64,000 nt of DNA, taken from NCBI GenBank assembly GCA_964588665.1, contig CAZPQQ010000003.1, forward strand, positions 41,440 to 105,439, given 5' to 3'. Under the pieces are notes generated by a model. It did not search any database. It was not told the origin of the DNA and saw only the letters and a program-made list of their open reading frames with translations. The DNA comes from UBA2160 sp964588665 (lineage in GTDB: Bacteria; Chloroflexota; Dehalococcoidia; Lucifugimonadales; UBA1123). Each line of letters opens with the position of its first letter. Position 1 is the stretch's first letter. Below are positions 35,375 to 45,444 of this stretch, in pieces. The position numbers and the translations under genes were made by a program.

Positions 35375-36592
35375 ATGGCGGACAACGTCAGATTTATTCC
35401 CGGCGGCACTGTTACATCGTCGAAGGGGTACCGCGCCGGTGGAACTTACGCCGGACTGAAATCCCAGGGTCCGGATGTGTATGACCTCGGCATCTTGGTT
35501 TCTGACGGACCTGCTTCGGTTGCGGGGACGTTCAGCCGCAACAAGATTCTGTCCCCTTCGGTGACAGTCACCAAAGAAAAGTCCGCCAACGGCTCCGCTC
35601 GCGGGGTCGTGGCGAACAGCGGTTGCGCCAACTGCGCCGTGGGCAAGCAAGGCTACACCGACGCAATGGAGATGACCGCCCTGGCAGCCGAATATGCCGG
35701 CGTCGAAGCGGACGAGATGTTGGTCGGCAGCACCGGAATGATCGGCGTCGAACTGCCGATGGCGTTGGTGCGCAAAGCCGTCGGGACCATCGAGTTGACG
35801 AACGACGGCGGAGAGAACTTTGCCCGTTCGATCATGACCACGGATTCACGGGTCAAGACAGCCGCGGTGACGTTCTCCGCAGGCGGGGTTGAGTCGACGA
35901 TCGGCGGCGCCGCCAAGGGCGTGGGCATGATCCATCCCGACATGGCGACTATGCTGTGCTTCCTCTCGTCGGACGCAGCGGTCGAGCCGGGGTTCCTCCG
36001 GACGGCGCTCTCCAGCGCCGTCGGCCTCAGCTTCAACATGATAGACATTGACGGAGACCAGAGCACCAACGACACGGTGTTGCTGTTCGCCAACGGCGCA
36101 GCCGGCGGCGAACAGATTGGCGCTGGATCGGATTCAGCATCCGTTTTCCAAGAAGCCCTCAACGAAATCTGCATCCATCTCGCCAAAGAGATGGTCCGCG
36201 ACGGCGAGGGCGCCGAGCGTATTTTCGAGGTTACCGTCGACGGGGCGGCCTCCGTCGACGACGCCAGAGTCGCCGCCAGGGAGATCGCGTCGTCCAACCT
36301 GGTCAAAGCGATGGTGCACGGCCGGGACCCGAACTGGGGCCGCATAATGATGGCGTTGGGCAAAAGCGGCATCGACATCGACGAGTCCAAGATCGACATC
36401 TACATCAACGGCATCCACATAGTTCATGACGGCATCGCGATACCCTATTCAGCCGATGCGGTGATCGCCGGGATGGGCGCTCCGGAAATCAGCTTCCGAG
36501 TTTCCGTTGGCGTAGGCGATTCAGATGCGACCGGCTGGGGTTGCGACCTGACCGAGGAGTACGTAACGTTCAACTCGGCGTACAGCACCTAG
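35375..36592 (+). CDS. argJ: Bifunctional glutamate N-acetyltransferase/ornithine acetyltransferase
   Basis: 405 residues from ATG 35375; an upstream frame from 35279 has no ribosome-binding site. The autocleavage motif KGVGMIHPDMATML has the nucleophile Thr192, which becomes the N-terminus of the beta chain. GRDPNWGRIMMALG and the C-terminal EEYVTFNSAYST match ArgJ. It transfers acetyl from N-acetylornithine to glutamate, recycling acetyl groups and removing the need for ArgE. Whether it also uses acetyl-CoA cannot be told by reading. First gene of the arginine region. Confidence 0.95.
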   Translation: MADNVRFIPGGTVTSSKGYRAGGTYAGLKSQGPDVYDLGILVSDGPASVAGTFSRNKILSPSVTVTKEKSANGSARGVVANSGCANCAVGKQGYTDAMEMTALAAEYAGVEADEMLVGSTGMIGVELPMALVRKAVGTIELTNDGGENFARSIMTTDSRVKTAAVTFSAGGVESTIGGAAKGVGMIHPDMATMLCFLSSDAAVEPGFLRTALSSAVGLSFNMIDIDGDQSTNDTVLLFANGAAGGEQIGAGSDSASVFQEALNEICIHLAKEMVRDGEGAERIFEVTVDGAASVDDARVAAREIASSNLVKAMVHGRDPNWGRIMMALGKSGIDIDESKIDIYINGIHIVHDGIAIPYSADAVIAGMGAPEISFRVSVGVGDSDATGWGCDLTEEYVTFNSAYST

Positions 36593-36671
36593 GCTGGCGT
36601 GACGACGACACTCGCTCTGATTCCGTGACGATGCTCGAAAGAAACAACGCTTCGCGGTCAGCGAACAACCA

Positions 36672-37469
36672 ATGACAAAGGAGCCCTTCCCTCATGGGAC
36701 GACCGTAGTCAAGATCGGCGGCAGCACACTCGGTGAACACGACACAACCATTTCGGATCTCGTCGAGCTCCAAAAGGAAGGTCTCAACCCCGTCGTCGTT
36801 CACGGCGGCGGCAAAGTCATCACCGACTGGATGGCTAAACAGGGTGTCCGACCGGTGTTCAAAGACGGGCTCAGGGTGACGGACGCTGACAGCTTGAAGA
36901 TCGTAGTAGCCGTGCTGGCGGGGTTGGTCAACAAGGAATTGGTGGGATCATTGGAAGGCGCGGGCGGCAGGGCGATCGGCGTCAGTGGCGCCGACGGTGG
37001 GATACTGAAAGCCACGATCAAGAATCCCGACTTGGGCTACGTCGGCTCTGTCTCCAGCGTGGACCCCAGGCCGATACATGCGATCCTCGCGGAGGGCTGC
37101 ATTCCGGTAATCGCTCCGGTCGCCATCAACTGGTCCGACGATCCGGAACAGCGGGGAACGCTTCTCAATGTTAACGCGGACACCGTTGCCGGTGAGATAG
37201 CGATGGCTCTGAATGCCGAGAGGTTGGTCTTCCTTACCGATGTCGAAGGTGTGCTCGACAGGTCCAAGCGGTTGATCCCGCGGCTTACGCAACGGCAAGC
37301 CGCGCAACTCATGGGCTCCAACGTGATCGCCGGCGGCATGATTCCCAAGATCGAAGCGTGTCTGCACGCCCTCCAAGACGGGAGTGTGTCCCAGATCATC
37401 GACGGACGTAAGACCGGAGCCCTCCGCCAATCATTAAATGGAATCCCAATCGGAACCAGAATCGGTTAG
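36672..37469 (+). CDS. argB: Acetylglutamate kinase
   Basis: 265-residue amino-acid kinase family enzyme phosphorylating N-acetylglutamate. Motifs are VVKIGGSTLGEHD, VVHGGGKVITDWM, KDGLRVTDADSL, NVNADTVAGEIA and GGMIPKIEACLHAL. The start ATG 36672 lies 79 nt after argJ. No N-terminal extension typical of strongly arginine-inhibited hexameric forms is evident. Confidence 0.95.
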   Translation: MTKEPFPHGTTVVKIGGSTLGEHDTTISDLVELQKEGLNPVVVHGGGKVITDWMAKQGVRPVFKDGLRVTDADSLKIVVAVLAGLVNKELVGSLEGAGGRAIGVSGADGGILKATIKNPDLGYVGSVSSVDPRPIHAILAEGCIPVIAPVAINWSDDPEQRGTLLNVNADTVAGEIAMALNAERLVFLTDVEGVLDRSKRLIPRLTQRQAAQLMGSNVIAGGMIPKIEACLHALQDGSVSQIIDGRKTGALRQSLNGIPIGTRIG

Positions 37470-37476
37470 GTGATAA

Positions 37477-40302
37477 ATGGCCGAAAACTTCGATCGTAAC
37501 GGGGGTGACACCCCACAGGTGACGCTTCCGCAAATCCCGACGAACTACGGCCCGCTGCTGAAGTGGGCTGGGGTCGTCTTGGGCGTGGTGTTGGTGTTCG
37601 CTCTCGTCTCGTTCAGCCGAGGCGTGTACACGGACATGCTGTGGTTCGACGCTCTCGGTTTCAAGGGCGTGTACACGAAAGTGCTCACCACCAAGATCGC
37701 GCTGTTTTTCGCGGGCGCCTTCATATTCGCGATCCCGGCCGCCGTGAGCTTCTGGGTGGGGTTCAGGTACACGGCCGGAGAGACCACGCTGCCCATACCG
37801 CCTGAGCTCGCGGAAGTGCTCCAGAAAGCGGTCAAGTGGGGAGCGGTCGTCGCGGTCATCGTCCTCAGCCTGGTATTTGGGTCGATTTTGGCGTCTCATT
37901 GGGAGCTGTTCCTCAGATTCGCCAACTCCGTACCTTTCGCCGTCGACGACCCTGTTTACGGTCGCAACGTCGGCTTCTTCATGTTCGACCTGCCGATGAT
38001 ATCATTCTTCCAGGGGTGGGTGCTCGGCGTGATCATCGTCACGTTGATAGGCACCGCGGCCCTGCAATTCATCAATTTCAATCTCAAAGGGCAGAAGTTC
38101 GAACTCACAACGCCTGTCAAGGTTCAGCTGTCCGTGCTGGGCGCCGCGATCATGTTCATCGTCGCGTGGGGACATTGGATCGACCGCTGGGAGTTGGTTC
38201 TGTCCGACCAGGGCGCCGCCTTCGGTGCGGCGTACACGGACCTGAATGCACGGAAACCGGCGCTGATGATCCTGACCATGGTGGCCAGCGCGGCCGGCAT
38301 TCTCATGCTGGTCAACGCCTATTTCAAAGGCTTGCGACTACTGATTGGCGCGGTTGCGTTGTGGTTGGTGCTCGCGGTCTTGTTGGGCGCGGCATGGCCA
38401 GCCTTGATGCAGCGGTTCACCGTTACTCCGAACGAATTCGTACGCGAGGAAGAGTACATCCGGCGCAACATCGAGTTCACTCGAACGGCTTTCGCCCTGG
38501 ACGGGATAACCGAAGATTTCTTCCCCGCGGAGACTGAGGTCACCTCCGATTTGATCAGGAGAAACTCCCAAACGATCAACAACATCAGACTGTGGGACGA
38601 TCGACCGCTGTCCAGCGTCTACAGACAAATTCAGATTATCCGGCCGTACTACGACTTCAGGAATGCCGATGTGGACCGATACAGCCTCAAAGGCGAGTAC
38701 CGGCAGGTGCTGCTCTCGGCCCGCGAGGTTGCGCCTGAGAGGCTTGAACCGGAGTCCCAGACTTGGGTCAACCGCAAGCTTACCTACACCCACGGCATCG
38801 GCGTGGCCATGAGTCCGGCCACCGAGTTTACCTTGGAGGGCAGGCCTGAGTTCTTTGCGCAGGACATACCTGCAGACGGAGTGCTCCCGATCAGCCTGCA
38901 CGGACCGACGGGAGAACCGGACCTGGTAGTCGCGAACCCGCGCATTTACTACGGCGAAAACACCGTGGACAGCGTGATCGTCAACACAAAGACCCAAGAA
39001 CTCGACTACCAGACCAAAGACGAGCTGTTTTTCACAAGCTACACCGGCACCGGCGGCGTTGGCCTAAGCTCTTACTGGAGAAAGCTAGCCTATGCCTGGC
39101 AGTTTGGGGACGTCAACATCCTCATCAGCGGAGAGATAACATCCGATAGCCTGCTCCAGTACCGCAGATCAATCCACGAACGGATCGAGACCGTGGCCCC
39201 GTTCCTCGTCCTCGACGAAGACCCGTACATCGTCGCCACCGAGGAAAGCCTTGTGTGGATGCAAGACGCGTACACGATCAGCGACCAGTATCCGTACTCC
39301 GATCCGACCGGCGAGCCTCTGGTGTCGACGTTCAACTACATGCGAAACAGCGTGAAGATCACCGTCGACGCGTACGACGGGACGGCCAAGTTCTACATTT
39401 GGGATGAGAACGACCCGGTCATCCAGACATACAAAAAGATATTCCCCGACCTGTTCGAACCGTCGGATTCCATGCCCCAGGGTCTCAGAGACCATGTGCG
39501 CTACCCATTGGACTACTTCACCATCCAGGTGGAGAAATACATCAAGTACCACATGCAAGAGCCGAAGAACTTCTACAACAACGAAGACCTCTGGGCGACC
39601 CCTAACGAGAAGGTCGGTCAGACCGAAGACCTGCAACCCGTGGAGCCTTATTACGCAATCATGAAGCTCCCCGGCGAAGACACTGAGGAGTTCGTCCTCT
39701 TGTTCCCGTATACGCCAAACCAGCGCCAAAACCTAATCGGGTGGCTGGCCGCCCGCAGCGACGGCGAGCAGTACGGCAAGATTCAGGCGTTCAACTTCCC
39801 CAAGGACCGGCAGGTGGACGGGCCGGAGCAGTTGGAGGCGCGGATTGACAACGACCAGGACATTTCCGCCTGGTTCACATTGCGCTGCGCGGAAGGCTCC
39901 ATTTGCATCAGGGGCAACCTACTCGTAATACCCATCGAGAACAGCGTCCTGTATGTCGAGCCGGTGTATATCCAGGCTGAAGGGATCCAGTTCCCAGAGC
40001 TAAAACGGGTCATACTCGGCACCGCCAAGAAAGTGGTGATGGAGGACTCGCTGGCACTGGCGCTGACGGCCTTGACCGGTGACCGATCCTTTGCCGCCGC
40101 CGAGGCGGCGGGCGATGCCGTAGGCTCGACTCCGACAACGCCGGCCCCGGTGACCACGCCTGGCCAGCCGCGACCTGAGCCCGCCGACTCGATCCAAGGA
40201 CAGATCGTGGTGGTGGGCGACGCAATCGAAGGCATCAAGATTGACATAGCTCTTCTAGAAGAGGCGCTCGAGCGCCTCCAAGAATTGACCGGGGGTGAAT
40301 AA
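37477..40302 (+). CDS. UPF0182 family large membrane protein
   Basis: 941 residues. About seven transmembrane helices in the first 320 residues (WAGVVLGVVLVFALVSFSRG, ALFFAGAFIFAIPAAVSFWVG, and others) are followed by a large extracytoplasmic part. The segment EEEYIRRNIEFTRTAFAL and the NIRLWDDRPL, TYTHGIGVAMSP and YGENTVDSVIVNT blocks define this family, found in actinobacteria, cyanobacteria and other phyla. Its function is unknown. A Pro/Thr-rich linker and a short helical C-terminus end the chain. It starts 7 nt after argB and ends just before argD, so it is embedded in the arginine operon. Confidence 0.9.
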   Translation: MAENFDRNGGDTPQVTLPQIPTNYGPLLKWAGVVLGVVLVFALVSFSRGVYTDMLWFDALGFKGVYTKVLTTKIALFFAGAFIFAIPAAVSFWVGFRYTAGETTLPIPPELAEVLQKAVKWGAVVAVIVLSLVFGSILASHWELFLRFANSVPFAVDDPVYGRNVGFFMFDLPMISFFQGWVLGVIIVTLIGTAALQFINFNLKGQKFELTTPVKVQLSVLGAAIMFIVAWGHWIDRWELVLSDQGAAFGAAYTDLNARKPALMILTMVASAAGILMLVNAYFKGLRLLIGAVALWLVLAVLLGAAWPALMQRFTVTPNEFVREEEYIRRNIEFTRTAFALDGITEDFFPAETEVTSDLIRRNSQTINNIRLWDDRPLSSVYRQIQIIRPYYDFRNADVDRYSLKGEYRQVLLSAREVAPERLEPESQTWVNRKLTYTHGIGVAMSPATEFTLEGRPEFFAQDIPADGVLPISLHGPTGEPDLVVANPRIYYGENTVDSVIVNTKTQELDYQTKDELFFTSYTGTGGVGLSSYWRKLAYAWQFGDVNILISGEITSDSLLQYRRSIHERIETVAPFLVLDEDPYIVATEESLVWMQDAYTISDQYPYSDPTGEPLVSTFNYMRNSVKITVDAYDGTAKFYIWDENDPVIQTYKKIFPDLFEPSDSMPQGLRDHVRYPLDYFTIQVEKYIKYHMQEPKNFYNNEDLWATPNEKVGQTEDLQPVEPYYAIMKLPGEDTEEFVLLFPYTPNQRQNLIGWLAARSDGEQYGKIQAFNFPKDRQVDGPEQLEARIDNDQDISAWFTLRCAEGSICIRGNLLVIPIENSVLYVEPVYIQAEGIQFPELKRVILGTAKKVVMEDSLALALTALTGDRSFAAAEAAGDAVGSTPTTPAPVTTPGQPRPEPADSIQGQIVVVGDAIEGIKIDIALLEEALERLQELTGGE

Positions 40303-40303
40303 C

Positions 40304-41497
40304 GTGACCAGCAGAGAATGGATGGACGTCGAAAGCAAATACTACATGTTCCTCGTGCGCAGGCAGCCCGTCGTCATCGAACGGGGCGAGGGCACCCGCG
40401 TCTGGGACGTCGATGGCAAAGAGTATCTGGACTTCACGTCCGGATGGGCGGTGAACAACGTCGGCCACGCCAATCCGGCGGTCGCCAACGCTATCGCCGA
40501 ACAGGCGAAAACCCTTCTCCAGACGTCGAACCAGTTCTACACGGTGCCGCAGCTCAAGCTCGCCGAGATTCTCGTCGAGAACAGCGCCATGGACAAAGTG
40601 TTCTTCTGCAACAGCGGCACGGAGGCGAACGAGGGCGCAATCAAACTGGCCCGGAGGTACGGCGCCACCCGCCGAAACGGAGCGTTCGAGATCATCACCG
40701 CCCTCAACTCGTTCCACGGCAGGACGATGATGAACGTCGCGGCGACCGGCCAGCCTCACTATCAGGAGCTGTTCCAGCCGATCCCGCCGGGATTCTCGCA
40801 CGTACCGTTTGACGACATCGAAGCTCTCAAGGGCGCGGTCACCGACCGCACAGTCGCCATCATGCTCGAACCTGTGCAGGCCGAGGGCGGCGTGAACATT
40901 CCGTCGGAAGGCTATCTGCAGAACGTTCGCGATTTTTGCGACGAGAACGAGCTGCTGCTCATCTTCGACGAAGTTCAGACCGGACTCGGTCGTCTGGGCA
41001 CGCTGTTCGGATACGAGTCCTTCGGCGTCGAGCCCGACATCATGGCGCTGGCCAAGGGGCTTGGCGGCGGCGTCCCCATCGGAGCGTTCATGGCCAAGGA
41101 CGACGCATGCGCGTTTGTTCCCGGCGACCACGGCTCGACATTCGGCGGCAACGCGTTGACTTGCGCGGCCGCACACGCTTCGACCAAGTACATGATCGAC
41201 AACGACGTTCCCGCCAACGCGCAACGCATGGGCGAACGTATCCAACAAGGGCTTGACGCCATCAAAGCCAAGTTCGACGTGATCAACGAGGTTCGCGGAA
41301 TGGGCTGTCTCTGGGGGATGTTCTTTGAATCCGACGTCTCCCCTGCCGTCGTCGGCGCGTGCAACGACGCAGGTCTGCTCCTCAACCCGCTCCGGCCTAA
41401 CGCCGTCCGCCTGATGCCCCCGCTGACCGTGTCGGCGGATGAGATCGACCAGGCGATGGAGCGACTGGAGTCCGGCATCGCGACCGCATTGGCGTAG
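40304..41497 (+). CDS. argD: Acetylornithine aminotransferase-type class III aminotransferase
   Basis: 397 residues from GTG 40304, right after the UPF0182 stop (TAACGTG) with GGGGGTGA as ribosome-binding site; GTG 40295 is an alternative. PLP enzyme with FCNSGTEANEGAIKLARR (101-118), IFDEVQTGLGR and the PLP Lys251 in ALAKGLGGGVPIGAF. The arginine gene context favours N-acetylornithine:2-oxoglutarate transamination; other omega-aminotransferase activity is possible. Confidence 0.88.
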   Translation: MTSREWMDVESKYYMFLVRRQPVVIERGEGTRVWDVDGKEYLDFTSGWAVNNVGHANPAVANAIAEQAKTLLQTSNQFYTVPQLKLAEILVENSAMDKVFFCNSGTEANEGAIKLARRYGATRRNGAFEIITALNSFHGRTMMNVAATGQPHYQELFQPIPPGFSHVPFDDIEALKGAVTDRTVAIMLEPVQAEGGVNIPSEGYLQNVRDFCDENELLLIFDEVQTGLGRLGTLFGYESFGVEPDIMALAKGLGGGVPIGAFMAKDDACAFVPGDHGSTFGGNALTCAAAHASTKYMIDNDVPANAQRMGERIQQGLDAIKAKFDVINEVRGMGCLWGMFFESDVSPAVVGACNDAGLLLNPLRPNAVRLMPPLTVSADEIDQAMERLESGIATALA

Positions 41498-41590
41498 ATC
41501 GGGCGCATCTACCCCGCTGGGACCTACCCGATCCTTTTTGAGGCTCGACTGTGCTAGTGGATCGGATTCAAACTGCGAGTTCGTTACGAC

Positions 41591-41615
41591 CGCCTCGGCA
41601 TTGTGCCGAGGTGGT
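41591..41615. promoter_or_regulatory. Hairpin in the argG leader
   Basis: CCGCCTCGGC and GCCGAGGTGG form a 10-bp stem (one G-T pair) around ATTGT, 155-180 nt before argG in a 273-nt intergenic region. There is no T-run; possibly a leader or stabilising structure. Confidence 0.3.
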
Positions 41616-41770
41616 TCGCGGCTTGGCCGTAAACGGCGAGAGCACCAATCGCACGCCCGCGGTTTCATTTCTCATTCCGAACCGTTCCGTCATGAAGCCG
41701 CCAGAGAACTGCCGCAACCAACAGCAATTGTCCGGGCGAACGAGTTTGTCGTCGGACGTGGAGAGATCAA

Positions 41771-43033
41771 TTGAACTGGCGCGAGCTGCAACAGAAAAAC
41801 ATCACGCTGATGGGCGGCGCGGTGTCCGGAGGACTGGACAGCTGCACGGTCACGCACTGGCTGACGAGCAACGGCTTCGAAGTTCACGGATTTACCGTGG
41901 ACCTCGGTCAGCCGGACGAGGAGAACCTGGACGCGGTAAAGGACCGCATGGCAGCATGCGGCGCCAAAGACTCCGTGATACTCCCGGGCCGCGCTCCCCT
42001 GGCGGCGGCGGGTTTAAAAGTGATCCAGTCGCAAGCTCGATACGAGGGCGGGTACTGGAACACCACGGGCATCGCCCGTCCGGTAACCGTTGAGGCAATA
42101 CTGCCGGAACTGTCGCGACGCGACGTCGGCGTCCTGTTCCACGGCGCTACAGGCCGAGGCAACGACCAAGTGAGGTTTCAGCTCACGGCCAACATGATCG
42201 ACCCCAACCTGGAGGTCTACGCCCCCTGGCGCGACCCCGAGTTCATCGAGAAGTTCCCGGGCCGGCAGCAGATGATCGAATACTGCGAGGCGAACGACCT
42301 GCCGATCCGTCCTGCCCGCGAGTCCCGATACTCGACCGACGCGAACTTCCTCGGTCTGACCCATGAGGCGGGCGACCTTGAGGACGTTACAATCTCGCCG
42401 GACTTCGTCGAGCCGGGCATGGGCGTGTGGCCCTGGGACGCTCCGGACCGCCCGCAGTTCGTGACCGTGCGCTGGGAGCAGGGCGTGCCCGTGGCCCTGA
42501 ACGGCGAACGACTCGACCTTGAAGGCGTGTTCTTGCAGGCGAACCGTATCGGCGGCGCTCAGGGCGTCGGCATCGGAGACCACGTCGTCGAGAACCGGTT
42601 CGTGGGGGTCAAATCTCGCGGAATATACGAGGCGCCGGCCATGGAGCTCCTGGGCAAGAGCTACGAGTTCCTGCTCCAGTTCATCCTCGATCGCAGAGCG
42701 CGCGAGTTTTTTGACTACGTATCCGGCGTAATCAGCCTTCAGATTTACCAGGGATACTGGCTGGACCTGGCGACCCGCGCGGCGCTCGCCGCTCTTGAGC
42801 CGATCACCAGGCTGGTCACCGGTACGATCACGATGCGGCTCTACAAAGGGGGCGTCTACTTCGACACCGCTGAGGACACGCCGGAAGCCATGCCCCATTC
42901 GCTCTACACGGACGACAGCTCGATGGAAGCGATGGGCGCCTACGACCACGCCGACGCCGAAGGCTTCCTCAAAGTGCTGGGCATCTCCGCCAAGAACCTT
43001 GGGGCGAGGCAAGGCGCGGACACCGACGAGTAG
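41771..43033 (+). CDS. argG: Argininosuccinate synthase
   Basis: 420 residues from TTG 41771, preceded by GGAGAGATCAA. ATP pyrophosphatase P-loop in AVSGGLDSCTVTHWL, then LFHGATGRGNDQVRF and YSTDANFLGLTHEAGDLED. It condenses citrulline with aspartate. The partner argH is about 4 kb downstream, separated by a phosphotransferase and fatty-acid-type genes. Confidence 0.94.
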   Translation: MNWRELQQKNITLMGGAVSGGLDSCTVTHWLTSNGFEVHGFTVDLGQPDEENLDAVKDRMAACGAKDSVILPGRAPLAAAGLKVIQSQARYEGGYWNTTGIARPVTVEAILPELSRRDVGVLFHGATGRGNDQVRFQLTANMIDPNLEVYAPWRDPEFIEKFPGRQQMIEYCEANDLPIRPARESRYSTDANFLGLTHEAGDLEDVTISPDFVEPGMGVWPWDAPDRPQFVTVRWEQGVPVALNGERLDLEGVFLQANRIGGAQGVGIGDHVVENRFVGVKSRGIYEAPAMELLGKSYEFLLQFILDRRAREFFDYVSGVISLQIYQGYWLDLATRAALAALEPITRLVTGTITMRLYKGGVYFDTAEDTPEAMPHSLYTDDSSMEAMGAYDHADAEGFLKVLGISAKNLGARQGADTDE

Positions 43034-43060
43034 TCGGTCCGGCGACTCGAGGAGGCGACC

Positions 43061-45316
43061 ATGGGCAACCAACGGATGCCCGTCAGACCGGAAGATATCA
43101 CGGCTGATTGGCTCAACGAAACGTTGCGTCGGGCCGGCGTCATCGATGCATCAGTGGTGACCGACGTTCATGCGGAGGCAATAGCCGTCGGAGTGGGTTT
43201 TGCCGGGAGCCTCGCCCGCCTCACGGTGTCATACGACCGGGCCGATAACCCGAGGCCAAGATCGATCATCGCGAAGCATGCCACTGCCCACGGGCCCACG
43301 CGTGAACTCGTGAGCGGGTTGGGACTGTACGAGCGGGAGGTTCGGTTCTACCGGGAACTGGCGTCCTCGTCAACGCTACGAACGCCTCGTTGTTTTCACG
43401 GCGAGTTCTGCCCAGACGACGGGAATTTCGTGTTGCTGCTAGAGGACCTTTCGCATCTGCGAACGCAAGACCAAATCGCAGGCTGCAGCCTTGAAGACGC
43501 AGAGACCGTAGCGCGGGAACTCGGTCGCTTCCATGCTCAGCACTGGGGCGCCGACAGTTCGCCGGATTTGGAATGGCTGCCACGCTTCGATGCGATCGCC
43601 GACTGGGCCCAACGCGCGTTTCCCCACGCCTGGCGTGCATTCGAACAGCAAGCGTCCGACATCATTCCCGAAGCGCTGACCTCTGTCGCGAAGCTGGCAG
43701 CCCCTCACATGGGGGGAATCATCCGTCGGCTGGCACAACCTCCGATCACGGTGAAGCACGGCGATGTTAGACTCGACAACATGTTCTTCGATTCGTCAGG
43801 CTCGGAAAACCGAGTCGTGGCTATCGACTGGCAACTGATCGGCACGTCGCGTGGAATGTACGATCTGGCGTATTTCACAGCGCTGTCGATGACTCCGGAG
43901 ATGCGTCGGCAACATCTCGAAAAGATTCTCGACGTCTATCACGCAGCGCTCACGGCATCGAGTGTAGACGGGTATACGCTCGACGAATGCTACGAAGACT
44001 ACGGCTACACTTTGCTGTACCTGCCCTTCTTCATGGCGATGGCGGGATCGACACTGGAAATGGAATCGGACCGGAGGCACATGCTCGCTCAGGCGATGAC
44101 CGAGCGCCTAGCTGACGCCTTGGCAGACATCGACGCCCCGGCGCTCCTGGCTGGCCTGGTCAGAAGGTTCAACCACGGCAGAGGCGATTCGGCCGACGCC
44201 GAAGGGAAACAACTCGAAGCACCGGCGGAGTCAGTCATGAGCCACGGCGCCATACTTGATGGGATAGCCGGCATCACGCCTGTCTGGCTCAGTGAAACAC
44301 TGCGCAATGCGGGCGTCGTCGATGCCGCGTCGGTGGTCGACATGCGATCCGAAGCCGTTGGCGTTGGCAGGGGTTTCTCCGGCAATCTCACGAGGGTGGC
44401 ATTAACGTACGATCACGCGGAAGACGGCGCGCCGGAGTTCGTGATCGTCAAGGCTCCGTCGCATTCGGCGCCAACGCCGAACACGCGCGGCGGGGACGAG
44501 CGGGAAGTTCGGTTCTACTCAGAAATCGCGCCGCACGCGGCGATTAGGTCGCTGAGATATTACTTCGCCGCGCTGGCTCCGGAAAACAGGTGGTCGGTGG
44601 TATTGCTCGAAGACCTGAGCCATCTGCGCGCAGGTGACCAGGTCGCCGGATGTGAACTGCCGGACGCAGAGCGGGTGACCGTCGAGCTGGCCCGCTTCCA
44701 CGCCGGATTTTGGGACAGTCCACGGTTAGCGCAGTTCCCGTGGGCGCCGCCCTGGAGTCGCGGCGCTCAACTGTTCCAACAGCGGGTTCTACATTCATGG
44801 CGACTGCATCTGGAGAACGGGCTCTACGGGCCGCCCGCTCCGTTCGAGAGGTTCGTGGACGGTGTCGGGCCCCATATCGAAACAATCCGGCGTCGTCTGT
44901 CTCGGGCGCCTGCGACCATCAACCACGGCGATTTCAAGCTCGACAATCTGTTCTTCGACGAGTCTGGCCCCATCGCCATAGACTGGTCGCTGTTGCGTGT
45001 CGGACGGGGAATATACGATCTCTCGCACTTTCTCGTGTCGTCGTTGAGTGCGGAAATGAGGCAAGTTCACGCCGAGCGTCTCATAACTCTCTACCACGAA
45101 ACCCTACAGGCCGCTGGCATCACCGGCTACAGCCTGCAAGACTGCCACGACGACTACGATTACGCTGTGCTCGACCAGGCGGCCAGGGCGCAGGCCATCC
45201 CGAGGTTCGATATCGGGAACGAGCGAGGCCGAGAATGGGCAAGAATCATGATGGAGAGGATTGCGGACTCCCTGGAAAAAGTCGATGCCGAAGCGTTAAT
45301 ATCAAAGCTGGAGTAG
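43061..45316 (+). CDS. Tandem-fused phosphotransferase (two EcKinase/APH-like modules)
   Basis: 751 residues from ATG 43061 behind GGAGGCGACC. Two homologous kinase-like modules lie head to tail, about 8-375 and 393-751. Each opens with a parallel block (ITADWLNETLRRAGVIDAS / ITPVWLSETLRNAGVVDAA), has REVRFY and LLEDLSHLR, and keeps a complete Brenner motif: HGDVRLDN with AIDW at 233-257, and HGDFKLDN with AIDW from about 622. Both modules appear catalytically competent. Family members phosphorylate hydroxyls of small molecules; the substrate is unknown. GGAG-N6-ATG at 44227-44239 inside the gene could be a relic or working start for the second module. It lies between argG and an acyl-CoA dehydrogenase. 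Confidence 0.82.
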   Translation: MGNQRMPVRPEDITADWLNETLRRAGVIDASVVTDVHAEAIAVGVGFAGSLARLTVSYDRADNPRPRSIIAKHATAHGPTRELVSGLGLYEREVRFYRELASSSTLRTPRCFHGEFCPDDGNFVLLLEDLSHLRTQDQIAGCSLEDAETVARELGRFHAQHWGADSSPDLEWLPRFDAIADWAQRAFPHAWRAFEQQASDIIPEALTSVAKLAAPHMGGIIRRLAQPPITVKHGDVRLDNMFFDSSGSENRVVAIDWQLIGTSRGMYDLAYFTALSMTPEMRRQHLEKILDVYHAALTASSVDGYTLDECYEDYGYTLLYLPFFMAMAGSTLEMESDRRHMLAQAMTERLADALADIDAPALLAGLVRRFNHGRGDSADAEGKQLEAPAESVMSHGAILDGIAGITPVWLSETLRNAGVVDAASVVDMRSEAVGVGRGFSGNLTRVALTYDHAEDGAPEFVIVKAPSHSAPTPNTRGGDEREVRFYSEIAPHAAIRSLRYYFAALAPENRWSVVLLEDLSHLRAGDQVAGCELPDAERVTVELARFHAGFWDSPRLAQFPWAPPWSRGAQLFQQRVLHSWRLHLENGLYGPPAPFERFVDGVGPHIETIRRRLSRAPATINHGDFKLDNLFFDESGPIAIDWSLLRVGRGIYDLSHFLVSSLSAEMRQVHAERLITLYHETLQAAGITGYSLQDCHDDYDYAVLDQAARAQAIPRFDIGNERGREWARIMMERIADSLEKVDAEALISKLE

Positions 45317-45444
45317 CGGCGACATTCTGTTCTCGGCGCCGCCGAATCGCAGCCAAACGAATTACCGATCACACATCGTTCCGGCGCTCATGCCGAAGCG
45401 CGGCCGATGCTCCCATCCGATTACCGCCCGTTCAGGAGCAACAG

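Noticed and set aside
41498..41770. T-box-like leader before argG
   Set aside because: A strong hairpin exists at 41591-41615, but the conserved T-box sequence and a following terminator with T-run were not found.
44710..45444. N-terminal extension of the acyl-CoA dehydrogenase frame
   Set aside because: Overlaps the second kinase module in another frame. The ATG at 45445 has a good ribosome-binding site and starts where homologs start.
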